From NCBI GenBank assembly GCA_902781565.1, contig CACZJT010000012.1, forward strand, positions 1 to 41,930: a stretch of 41,930 bases of DNA, read 5' to 3'. Below the pieces are notes generated by a model. The model saw only the letters and a list, made by a program, of their open reading frames with translations. It had not been told where the DNA came from and did not search any database. Positions 16,408 through 23,799 of the stretch are shown here, in pieces (position 1 is the stretch's first letter; every line of letters begins with the position of its first letter). The DNA is from an uncultured Ruminococcus sp. (GTDB taxonomy: Bacteria > Bacillota > Clostridia > Oscillospirales > Ruminococcaceae). Position numbers and translations under genes: made by a program.

Positions 16408-16447
16408 ACTATCCTCCCCATACAAATAATAACTTCATCGCTCTTTT

Positions 16448-16476
16448 ATTATAACATATTGCCTTCAAAAAGTCAA
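16448..16476 (-). promoter_or_regulatory. Sigma-A promoter of recQ-PRTase/dprA
   Basis: Minus strand: TTGACT (16471..16476), 17-base spacer, TATAAT (16448..16453), about 40 bases before the start. Confidence 0.8.
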
Positions 16477-16490
16477 TTTTTTATAAGTTA

Positions 16491-16519
16491 TGCCGTGCAG
16501 AAAACCTCTCTGCACGGCA
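16491..16519. terminator. Hairpin downstream of the spoVT stub
   Basis: Perfect stem TGCCGTGCAG (16491..16500)/CTGCACGGCA (16510..16519). It is just beyond the stub's stop. The T-run is poor in both directions (TTTTC on plus). Same stem sequence as at 13265. Confidence 0.55.
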
Positions 16520-16526
16520 TTTTCAT

Positions 16527-16706
16527 TTATGTCTTGATATGTAGTCTCTCAGCTATATCCCTCATAGCATTGTAGAACGCATACTCGGGTGTCAATGTTG
16601 TCTGTGACGGGTCGCCCTCCCGTATCCTCATAGTTCTCCTGATCTCCTTTGGGATCACGACCCTGCCGAGATCGTCTATGCGTCTTACTATTCCCGTTGC
16701 TTTCAT
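16527..16706 (-). pseudogene. spoVT: spoVT, N-terminal 33 codons plus element-encoded tail
   Basis: ATG 16706 lies behind GGAGG. The product MKATGIVRRIDDLGRVVIPK ... RIREGDP is the SpoVT/AbrB-type DNA-binding start, then continues for 26 element-encoded residues (SQTTLTPEYAF ... LHIKT) to a stop; 59 residues in all. The AbrB fold is cut before its last strands, so the stub is unlikely to work. SpoVT tunes forespore (sigma-G) gene expression late in sporulation. Those 26 residues would become the recombinase C-terminus in the excised circle. Confidence 0.93.
16589..16620 (-). other. Attachment site, spoVT 5' side (att half-site plus element arm)
   Basis: Crossover dinucleotide TC (GA on minus) at 16612..16613 within GAGGGCGACCC (minus). 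The element arm 16589..16611 begins GTGTCAATGTTGTCTGTGAC. Bases above 16613 are spoVT. The base beside the dinucleotide (C here, T at the other site) fits a crossover exactly at GA. Confidence 0.85.
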
Positions 16707-16744
16707 TTTACTTACCTCCGTGTAGAAATTTGTTGATACGGGAA

Positions 16745-16774
16745 TAGTTTGCACCGATCATGTATTTTTATTCA
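16745..16774 (-). promoter_or_regulatory. Sigma-G-like promoter of spoVT
   Basis: Minus strand: TGAATA (16769..16774), 17-base spacer, CAAACTA (16745..16751). This is one mismatch from the sigma-G -10 (CATNHTA), and no sigma-A promoter competes. spoVT is a sigma-G gene in Bacillus. The rest of the gap to 16976 shows nothing else. Confidence 0.6.
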
Positions 16775-16976
16775 TTTTGCGGTCGATGAAAAAATGTCGT
16801 GATATGCTTTTATAAAACGCTTGTTAAAATGAGATCGGAAACAAAAATCATAATTCAACCATAATGACTCGGGATCAAAAAGCGAACAAAAACATATCCG
16901 GAAAGTGTCAAAATTAATACGGGTATATCCGATAGCGCACGGCTCATTACTTCTTGATACTGTTGTTTTTTTGCGG

Positions 16977-17429
16977 CTAAGGCGCGGGGGCGGTCTTTTT
17001 GGCGGGAGCCGTTTTATTCTTGACCGTGTACTTTGACGCCGCTTCGAGGAAACCCTTCCCATGGTTCTTCGTCGCAAGCTCCGTGAGCTTTGCGGGAGAG
17101 ACCGACTTGTCGTCTATCAGCTTCTTTATCCCTTGATTAATCTCTGCTACATTCAGCGAATTTGGGATAATGGCGTCAAACTCTTCGGCGGTGGGTCTCA
17201 GCGAGCCTGCCCTGTTGTCCTTGTTCATAGCCTCCTCAAAGAGGTTCACGGTCATGATCTTCGTGATGAAGGGCGCCAATTCGTCTACTGCTTGCTTTCG
17301 GGGCTTGTTCGCAAAGCCTTTTGCCTCGAATATGCTTTTTATCCCATTGCACGCCTCCTTGAAATGGCGCTCCTTCACAAGCCTTAACCCCTTTTTCTGT
17401 GCGGCGTCTTCCTTAAAGCTCTTTTTCAC
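16977..17429 (-). CDS. Unknown protein, 150 aa
   Basis: GTG 17429 lies inside the 3' end of the upstream gene (17-base overlap, different frame), so it is either translationally coupled or the second half of one gene split by a frameshift. The product is helical and basic (KKSFKEDAAQKKGLRLVKER) and ends in a Lys/Ala/Pro tail (NKTAPAKKTAPAP). No signal peptide or membrane segment. I do not recognise the family. Confidence 0.6.
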   Translation of the reverse strand: MKKSFKEDAAQKKGLRLVKERHFKEACNGIKSIFEAKGFANKPRKQAVDELAPFITKIMTVNLFEEAMNKDNRAGSLRPTAEEFDAIIPNSLNVAEINQGIKKLIDDKSVSPAKLTELATKNHGKGFLEAASKYTVKNKTAPAKKTAPAP

Positions 17430-18456
17430 CGTGGTCGGTATTCCTGTTGACGTCGGGGTGAGCTAAGTCCCTCTTAACGAAATCGACCACATTCCTGATG
17501 TACCTTATCGCCGCAGATGGGTCCTTGTCAAAGTCCCCGAGCGCCTTGTCAGCCCCCTCGCGGGAGTTTGCAAGGATGTCCGAAAAACCTCTCTGCCTGT
17601 CGCCTGTGTTTATGTAGTTGTCGAGAAGGAAATTTGCGTTAAAAACCTTGAGGCTGATAGCGAGACCACCGGCGTTTGAGGCAGTGAGATTGCCGCTCAG
17701 ATCGTTTTCCTTCTTGTCTATCACCGCACCCATGCTCACGAGCAGCAGCAGATCGTCGGCTTTTTTTCCCGCGCTATCGGGAGCTTTGATTGTCACGGAG
17801 TTGAAGCGCTTAGCAGCTTCGTGTGTAAATTTCGCTATATCCTTGTTGTTATCGCTGCTTTCGAGCTTAACACTTTTGCCATAGCCGTCTTTTAGCCTTG
17901 CCCTTCTTTTGAGTGCGTTAATGCTCCTGTCAATGAGCTTCGCTTCGGGCGCAGGCTCTTCCTTGGCGGCTTCCTTTTCCTGCTTTGTGAGCGCATACTT
18001 TTCTTTCAGCTCCCGCGCTTTCATATCAACGTTCAGCTTGCTTTGGGTAAGCTCCGGAAATCTGAAAAAGTCAGCGCCGTCCCTGCCGAATTCGGTATTC
18101 TTGATCTTGGTACCATCTGCCATGAGTATCGCGAAAGCGTTCCCCTCGGCAAGCATTTTGCCGACCTTAGCAACATTATCCGTGATCCCCTCCCAATTCT
18201 CCTCATAGAAGTCGGAGGCGTTTTCGGAGGTAAGCCCCGCATAAACGTCTATCCGTGAAGTAAGCTCCTGTATTTCGTCGCCGAGCTCACGTTCCTGCTC
18301 ATTCTTGTTAGTTTCCTCGGTGTCGTCACCGTTATACAGCCTTGAACCCACATCGAAGAGCTTTGCGGAAAAGTCTTTGAGAAAATCCCTTTCCTCCTCG
18401 TTAAAGCCCTTGCCGATTCTATCGTTCGCTAAGAACTCCTTATATCCTATTGGCAC
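17413..18456 (-). CDS. Unknown protein, 347 aa
   Basis: Begins MPIGYKEFLANDRIGKGFNE at ATG 18456, with GGAGAAGG upstream. Hydrophilic, largely helical, with no signal peptide, membrane segment or recognised catalytic motif. The middle has a Lys/Glu/Ala linker (KEAAKEEPAPEAK). Its C-terminal end overlaps the next gene. The style (low-complexity linker, charged helices) is like the unknown protein at 28499, but I see no clear sequence relationship. Confidence 0.65.
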   Translation of the reverse strand: MPIGYKEFLANDRIGKGFNEEERDFLKDFSAKLFDVGSRLYNGDDTEETNKNEQERELGDEIQELTSRIDVYAGLTSENASDFYEENWEGITDNVAKVGKMLAEGNAFAILMADGTKIKNTEFGRDGADFFRFPELTQSKLNVDMKARELKEKYALTKQEKEAAKEEPAPEAKLIDRSINALKRRARLKDGYGKSVKLESSDNNKDIAKFTHEAAKRFNSVTIKAPDSAGKKADDLLLLVSMGAVIDKKENDLSGNLTASNAGGLAISLKVFNANFLLDNYINTGDRQRGFSDILANSREGADKALGDFDKDPSAAIRYIRNVVDFVKRDLAHPDVNRNTDHGEKEL

Positions 18457-18600
18457 TGCCTTCTCCTCCGTTCAATATTTATGGTTTATGTAATACCCGA
18501 ATTATATGAGAAAGGGTGCAGTTAAAAAAGCGCCCGATCTAAAATACACGGCTTTATTAGCGAACTTTTTGAACTGCACATCTCCGAGCAATGCAGGAAA

Positions 18601-18636
18601 AGCCTTCGGTAACAGCTTTATCCGAAGGCTTTTTTT
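18601..18636. terminator. Terminator beyond xth
   Basis: Stem AGCCTTCGG (18601..18609)/CCGAAGGCT (18622..18630) followed by TTTTTT on the plus strand; on the minus strand it ends in TTTCC, serving xth. Bases 18457..18600 hold no gene I can support. Confidence 0.8.
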
Positions 18637-18670
18637 GCAGGGTACAGATCGGCTGGACCCTCCTGTATGC

Positions 18671-19426
18671 TCAACCGAGATCAATGTCAAGCTCAACGGG
18701 ACAATGATCGCTGCCCATGACATCGGTGAGTATCTTTGAATCCTTCACCTTTTCCATAAAGCGCTCCGAGACTACAAAATAGTCGATACGCCAGCCCGCG
18801 TTGTTCCTCCTCGCATTGGCGCGGTACGACCACCATGAATAGACCCCTGCGGTATCGGGATAAAGCCTGCGGTATGTATCGGCAAAGCCCGCACCCAGAA
18901 GCTCGGTGAACTTGCCGCGCTCCTGATCGGAGAAGCCCGCATTCCCCACGTTGGCTTTCGGATTTTTCAGGTCGATCTCATTATGCGCCACGTTCAGATC
19001 ACCGCAGTAGATAACGGGCTTTTTCTTATCGAGTGCGCTAAGATATGCCCTCATGTCGTCCTCGAACTCCATGCGGTAATCTATCCTTTTCAGCTCATTC
19101 TGTGCGTTGGGAACGTAGCAGCACACGAAATAAAAGTCCTCATACTCGCAGGTGATGACCCTGCCCTCGTCTGTGTGAGTGCCGTTTATGCCGAACTCGA
19201 CTTTTATAGGCTCGGTCTTAGTATACACAGCCGTACCCGAATAGCCCTTTTTCAAAGCGCTGTGAAAATACTTATGATAGCCCTCGGGGGAAAAATCCGC
19301 CTGATCGGGCTGCATTTTGGTCTCCTGCAAGCAAAAGATGTCGGCGTCCGCGCTCTTGAAAAAATCCTCAAAGCCTTTTTTCAAACAAGCCCTGAAACCG
19401 TTGACATTCCATGATACCAACTTCAT
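18671..19426 (-). CDS. xth: Exodeoxyribonuclease III (AP endonuclease)
   Basis: 251 residues starting MKLVSWNVNGFRACLKKGFE. Endonuclease/exonuclease/phosphatase family marks: Asn in WNVNG, Glu in LQETK, GDLNVAHNEIDL, WWSYRANARRNNAGWRIDY and the catalytic SDHCPVELD. It cuts 5' to abasic sites and removes 3' blocks in base excision repair. Full length. A 26-base gap separates it from the upstream methyltransferase-STAS gene, so they may be co-transcribed. Confidence 0.97.
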   Translation of the reverse strand: MKLVSWNVNGFRACLKKGFEDFFKSADADIFCLQETKMQPDQADFSPEGYHKYFHSALKKGYSGTAVYTKTEPIKVEFGINGTHTDEGRVITCEYEDFYFVCCYVPNAQNELKRIDYRMEFEDDMRAYLSALDKKKPVIYCGDLNVAHNEIDLKNPKANVGNAGFSDQERGKFTELLGAGFADTYRRLYPDTAGVYSWWSYRANARRNNAGWRIDYFVVSERFMEKVKDSKILTDVMGSDHCPVELDIDLG

Positions 19427-19452
19427 TTTTTATACTCCTTCCTCGGAACGAT

Positions 19453-20664
19453 TCAAACAAGAAACTGATCGAAGCCCGTAGTCTCGAGTATCTCTCTGAC
19501 ATCATCGCTGACATTCATGAGCCTGAATCTGCTCTTATCCTCCAGCGACTTGTACATCATCAGAAATACACGAAGTCCCGCAGAGGACACATAAGCCATT
19601 TTCGCCACGTCAATATTTATCGCCTGTGCTTTTTCTGGCAGCTCCTTGAACCGCTTCAGAAGCTCGGGAGCGGTCATCGTGTCCATTCTTCCCTGTACGG
19701 AGACCGAGAATACGCCGTCCTTAAATTCGCTTGACACCTCAAAAGGCAGATCGACTTCTACAGTCTGCGTTTGTTTTTTTGCAGTGAGCCGCCATTCTAT
19801 CATCTTCGAGTAGCTTGCTTTGAGCCTTTCCATCAGGTCGGCGTCGGCAGTACGCAGCTGAGGAAGCACCTCGCTGTAAGCAAAGGGCTCGACATTGAAC
19901 CCCAGCCCCTCCATGTACGCCTTCAACCTCTCGGGAGCCCAGGCGATGAACGGATTCTCGGCATTGTCTATATCCGAATTTGCGGCAGACCCCGAGACCA
20001 CAGCTTGATGCACTATGGCAGAGTCCTTCTGAGTCACTGCTTCGTAGCTTAGTGCCATGAGCTCTACGCTCATAACGTCAGACGTGTACCACTCGCCGCC
20101 AAATTCCGAGAGCAGTCTGAGTATAGACTTGCAAACCTGGTCAAGCTCGCTGCGGTTGAACAATCCCAGCATACCGTCCGTTATTATGCATATCCTGCCC
20201 TTTACATCGCCCAGCGCCTTTTTCATCGACTCGTAATTCGTGGCGTCAACGGAGCGGTAATGTATCTTTTCCTTCTGCTCCTCGGTGCAGAGTGAATATA
20301 TCGCAGGTTCAATGTCTTTTATTACCACTGGAAGCTCAAAGCCGAAATAGTTCTTTCCCATTCTCGCTACCGCAAGACCGTGGGGAAGATATCCGCAGGG
20401 CAGGTCGATGATTATATCGCAGTCGGACTTCTCGGCAAGACGGTTCCATACGCTGTATCTTGCGTCCTGACCCACCATATAGCCCCTGATGATCTCACGC
20501 CTGAGCTCACTGTCGGGCATGGGGTCTTTATCGGGTACAGACAGGTCGATGAGCTTTGAAAGGTTGATCGCATCGGGATCGCCTGTTGCCGAAAGCAGAC
20601 CGAGACAGCCCTTACCTGTTGTATAACTGGGATTCACTAACTGTTCAAGCTCTTTAATGTCCAT
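19453..20664 (-). CDS. SAM-dependent methyltransferase fused to a STAS domain, 403 aa
   Basis: ATG 20664 follows GGAGTG. The first 300 residues resemble leucine-carboxyl-methyltransferase-type SAM enzymes: DIIIDLPCGYLPHGLAVA as the SAM loop, GFELPVVIKD, then ICIITDGMLGLFNR. The last 90 residues are a STAS domain (FSVSVQGRMDTMTAPELL ... YVSSAGLRVFLMMYKS ... ILETTGF), whose SSAG serine is the usual phosphorylation site of anti-sigma-factor antagonists. The fusion suggests methyl transfer controlled by a partner-switching kinase. Target unknown. Confidence 0.85.
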   Translation of the reverse strand: MDIKELEQLVNPSYTTGKGCLGLLSATGDPDAINLSKLIDLSVPDKDPMPDSELRREIIRGYMVGQDARYSVWNRLAEKSDCDIIIDLPCGYLPHGLAVARMGKNYFGFELPVVIKDIEPAIYSLCTEEQKEKIHYRSVDATNYESMKKALGDVKGRICIITDGMLGLFNRSELDQVCKSILRLLSEFGGEWYTSDVMSVELMALSYEAVTQKDSAIVHQAVVSGSAANSDIDNAENPFIAWAPERLKAYMEGLGFNVEPFAYSEVLPQLRTADADLMERLKASYSKMIEWRLTAKKQTQTVEVDLPFEVSSEFKDGVFSVSVQGRMDTMTAPELLKRFKELPEKAQAINIDVAKMAYVSSAGLRVFLMMYKSLEDKSRFRLMNVSDDVREILETTGFDQFLV

Positions 20665-20720
20665 TTGTAAACACTCCTTTTTACGGATATGATAAGCAGG
20701 CACTTCCCTGCTCTTATTTT

Positions 20721-20749
20721 ATTATACACTATTTACAAACAAATGTCAA
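20721..20749 (-). promoter_or_regulatory. Sigma-A promoter of the methyltransferase-STAS gene
   Basis: Minus strand: TTGACA (20744..20749), 17-base spacer, TATAAT (20721..20726). Confidence 0.85.
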
Positions 20750-20826
20750 CAGATAATGAAACACCGAAATGCAAAGTAGCTGACTGCATTGAACGTCATT
20801 TTACTTATAGATATTCCTGTATCCAC

Positions 20827-20846
20827 GGGCAAGCAATGCTCGACCC
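20827..20846. repeat. REP-like palindrome
   Basis: GGGCAAGCAATGCTCGACCC forms an imperfect hairpin in the gap between two minus-strand units; it resembles short GC-rich intergenic palindromes scattered in clostridial genomes. Only one copy is in this window. Confidence 0.35.
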
Positions 20847-20882
20847 TACATCAAATGTCTGAATAATTATGTCGTTTACTAT

Positions 20883-20911
20883 AAAAAATGCTGTCGGGAA
20901 AACCCGACAGC
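20883..20911 (-). terminator. Terminator of the opp operon
   Basis: Perfect 9-bp stem GCTGTCGGG/CCCGACAGC (20890..20911) with a four-base loop, followed on the minus strand by ATTTTTTAT. Confidence 0.92.
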
Positions 20912-20944
20912 ACTTATGACTGATATTTGATAATATCTCAAAAC

Positions 20945-22786
20945 TTACTGTATCGTGCAGTACATGAAATACTTGTAGCCAAGAGGATTGCTGTAGAAGC
21001 CCGAAACGTTCTTGCTCAGCATGAAGATATCGGTGTAGTAGTAGATAGGCGTAAGGCAGCCTGTCTCCATGAGCATATCCTCAGCCTTGTGCATAAGACC
21101 GTAGCGGGTATTGTCATCGGTGCAGGCTTTGATCTTGGTCAGAAGAACATCATAGGTGTCAGCCCATGTGCCGTTCTCGACCTTGAGATCGACGCCCAGA
21201 TCAGAGCAGTCTATGCTGTAAGCGGCAACATCTGCGTTAGCGCCCTTGCCGAACTGAACATCGTTGTTGCCCGAGGAGGTAGTCCACATATCGAGGAAGC
21301 TGATAGGGTCGTTGAAGTCCGCAAGCCAGCCGTTTCTCGCAACGGTGAAGTCGCCGTTCTTACGTGTTTCAAGGAAGGTCGCCCACTCCTGATTTTCAAG
21401 CGCCATGTTAGCGCCTATGCCCGAGAATATGCCCTGAATGTTCTCGGCAATAGCCTTGTGACCCTCGTTGGTGTTGTAGAGGTAGGTCATCGAGGGGATA
21501 TCGGTGAACTTGCCCGAAGCCTCGTCATAGGTGTAATACTTTTTGAGCGTTTCGATAGCGGAGTTCCAGTTGCTCTGATAAGCGTCCGCAGAAACGTTGT
21601 AATAGCCGTCATAATCGGAGCTTGAGCCCGCGTTCTGATAGAACTGCTGAGTGCCGTCGGCATCGGTAAGACCCATAGCAACGAATGACGAAGCAGGCAC
21701 CTGTCCGCCCTGGGCTATGCTGTCAACGATGTAGTTGCGGTCGATTATGAGCGCGAAGGCGCGGCGTATCTCAGCCTCAGCCTTGAGCTTGTCCGCACCC
21801 GTCAGAGTGCTTCCCGCGGGAAGAAGATCCTGGTTCACGTTCCAGCATACATAGTATGTACCGAGCTGACCCGTTACCTTGTACTCATCGGGGTACTTCT
21901 CTTTAAGGCTCGCCATTTCGTTGGTCGGAACGTCGTCTATGAGCTGCCAGCTTCCGTTCTCGAAGTTTGTGAGCATATTGTTAGAATCGTCCGAAAGGTA
22001 GAAATTGATGGTGTTCATAGTCACCTTATCGGCATCAACATAATTCTCGTTCTTGCTGAGGGTTATAACGCTGTTGTGATCCCAGCTCTCCATTTTGTAA
22101 GGACCGTTGCATACGTAGGTAGAAGGGTCGGTAGCCCAGCTGTCGTTGGAAACGATGTCCTCACGAACGGGGAAATAGGACGGGAACGCAAGAAGCTCGT
22201 TCCAGTAAGCAACGTCATTGTTCAGGGTGACTTCAAGGGTCTTGTCGTCCTTGGCATAGACTTCGAGCTTGGCATCGGGGTTTTTGAGGTTGCCGCTGTC
22301 GTCCTCCTCCCACATGGTATCGTAGCCCTTAACGACCTCCAGCATATAGCCATAGTCTGCCGCAAGCGCGGGAGAAGCCGCTCTGTTCCATGCAAACTCG
22401 AAATCCTTGGCGGTAACGTCCTTGCCGTCGGACCACTTGGCGCCGTCACGAAGGGTATAAGTGTAGGTCACGGTGCCGTCGGCGTTCTGAACTCCCTCGG
22501 GAAGCTCGGTCGCAAGGTCGGGAACAAGGGTCAAAGTGCCGTTCGCATCCTGATCCCACTTAGCAAGACCCGAGAAAAGGTGTATGCAGAGGGTAGCGCC
22601 GTCAACAGCCGAGTTGAGCGCGGGGTCGAGAGTCGCGGGCTCGGAGGCAAGACATACGCTTATCTCCTGTGCGCCCGAACCGCCCGAAGCTCCGCCGTCG
22701 GAGCCCGAGCCCGACGAGCCGCAGCCTGTCGCAACGGAAGCTGCCATCAGAGCAGCAAGTCCTGCTGCAATTATCTTGTTTTTCAT
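20945..22786 (-). CDS. oppA: Oligopeptide ABC transporter substrate-binding lipoprotein
   Basis: 613 residues from ATG 22786 behind GGAGG. Lipoprotein signal MKNKIIAAGLAALMAASVAT with Cys22 as the lipid anchor, then a Ser/Gly linker. SBP_bac_5 features: EPATLDPALNSAVDGATL near the start, GAKWSDGKDVTAKDFEFAWN and YVCNGPYKMESW. It catches peptides outside the membrane and delivers them to the OppBC channel. Last gene of the operon, 35 bases after oppF, which allows extra expression. Confidence 0.95.
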   Translation of the reverse strand: MKNKIIAAGLAALMAASVATGCGSSGSGSDGGASGGSGAQEISVCLASEPATLDPALNSAVDGATLCIHLFSGLAKWDQDANGTLTLVPDLATELPEGVQNADGTVTYTYTLRDGAKWSDGKDVTAKDFEFAWNRAASPALAADYGYMLEVVKGYDTMWEEDDSGNLKNPDAKLEVYAKDDKTLEVTLNNDVAYWNELLAFPSYFPVREDIVSNDSWATDPSTYVCNGPYKMESWDHNSVITLSKNENYVDADKVTMNTINFYLSDDSNNMLTNFENGSWQLIDDVPTNEMASLKEKYPDEYKVTGQLGTYYVCWNVNQDLLPAGSTLTGADKLKAEAEIRRAFALIIDRNYIVDSIAQGGQVPASSFVAMGLTDADGTQQFYQNAGSSSDYDGYYNVSADAYQSNWNSAIETLKKYYTYDEASGKFTDIPSMTYLYNTNEGHKAIAENIQGIFSGIGANMALENQEWATFLETRKNGDFTVARNGWLADFNDPISFLDMWTTSSGNNDVQFGKGANADVAAYSIDCSDLGVDLKVENGTWADTYDVLLTKIKACTDDNTRYGLMHKAEDMLMETGCLTPIYYYTDIFMLSKNVSGFYSNPLGYKYFMYCTIQ

Positions 22787-22821
22787 TCTGATTCCTCCAT
22801 TATTATCCTTAATCGGATAGA

Positions 22822-23799
22822 TCATAGTATATTGCAAGCGGCAAAATGTCCGCTTGATATCTCTTTCAGTTCGGGCATAGCCTCGGCGCATTTAGCCGTG
22901 GCATAGGCGCACCTTGTCCTGAAGGGACAGCCCGAGGGTGCATTAAGGGGACTTGGGATATCTCCCGAGAGGACTATCCTCTTGTTGGCGCGGGCAGTCT
23001 TTGGGTCGGGGACGGGTACAGCGGAGAGCAGCGACTTACTGTAGGGGTGCTGGGGGTGATCGTAGATCTCCTTGGCGTCCGCAAGCTCCACCAGCTTTCC
23101 GAGGTACATTACGGCGATCCTGTCGCTTATATGCCGCACGACGAGAAGATCGTGAGCGATGAAAAGGTATGTGAGCCCGAGTTTTTCCTGCAATTCATCG
23201 AACATATTTATGACCTGCGCCTGTATGGAAACATCAAGCGCCGAAACAGGCTCGTCGCAGACGATGAATTCGGGATTTATCGCAAGGGAGCGGGCAATGC
23301 CGATACGCTGCCTCTGACCGCCCGAGAACTCATGGGCGTATCTCGAAGCGTGCTCGGAATTAAGTCCCACGTAGCCCATGAGCTCCAGTATGCGTTCGCG
23401 GCGCTCCTCCTTGCTCTTGTACATATCGTGTACGTCCAGCGGCTCGGCGATGATGTCCGAAACGGTCATGCGGGGATTCAGCGAGGAGTAGGGATCCTGG
23501 AACACCATAGTGGCTTTCTTCCTGAATCCCTTGATATCGCTCTTTGACTTGATAGGCTTGCCGTCGTAGATTATCTCGCCCGAGGTAGGCTTATAGAGAT
23601 TGAGTATCGTCCGCCCGACGGTGGTCTTGCCGCAGCCGCTCTCGCCCACAAGTCCGAGGGTCTCTCCCCTCTTGATCGTAAACGAAACATCATCGACGGC
23701 TTTGAGCGGTCTGGACTTGAAGAAGCCCACGTTCACATTGAAGTATTCCTTTAGGTGTCTTATCTCCACCAGGTTATCGTTCTTTTGCTGTTCACTCAC
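22822..23799 (-). CDS. oppF: Oligopeptide ABC transporter ATPase OppF
   Basis: 325 residues from GTG 23799, chosen over GTG 23808 because the GGAGG would touch the latter. Walker A GLVGESGCGKTTVGRT, signature EFSGGQRQRIGIA, Walker B IVCDEPVSALDVS, H-loop IAHD, and the C-terminal oligo_HPY Cys-rich region (SGCPFRTRCAYATAKC). Hydrolyses ATP with OppD to drive peptide uptake. Overlaps the end of oppD by eight bases. Confidence 0.95.
   Translation of the reverse strand: MSEQQKNDNLVEIRHLKEYFNVNVGFFKSRPLKAVDDVSFTIKRGETLGLVGESGCGKTTVGRTILNLYKPTSGEIIYDGKPIKSKSDIKGFRKKATMVFQDPYSSLNPRMTVSDIIAEPLDVHDMYKSKEERRERILELMGYVGLNSEHASRYAHEFSGGQRQRIGIARSLAINPEFIVCDEPVSALDVSIQAQVINMFDELQEKLGLTYLFIAHDLLVVRHISDRIAVMYLGKLVELADAKEIYDHPQHPYSKSLLSAVPVPDPKTARANKRIVLSGDIPSPLNAPSGCPFRTRCAYATAKCAEAMPELKEISSGHFAACNIL

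Larger units (their letters stand above)
5258..16613. mobile_element. About 11.35-kb integrative element inserted in spoVT
   Basis: Bounded by the two crossover TC/GA dinucleotides at 5258 and 16612. It carries its own large serine recombinase at one end, with the att site inside the recombinase reading frame. Cargo: small ORF 7106, a structured intergenic region, a type I-C CRISPR-Cas remnant, a second broken recombinase, an Rpn nuclease with tail duplicate, and RecQ-PRTase/DprA. No conjugation or phage structural genes are visible, so it is probably mobilised only by excision or is a reduced element. Cargo genes look more AT-rich than the lon or opp flanks. Confidence 0.9.

Noticed and set aside
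18506-18739. 77-residue plus-strand frame
   Set aside because: Contains the terminator at 18601 and overlaps the end of xth.
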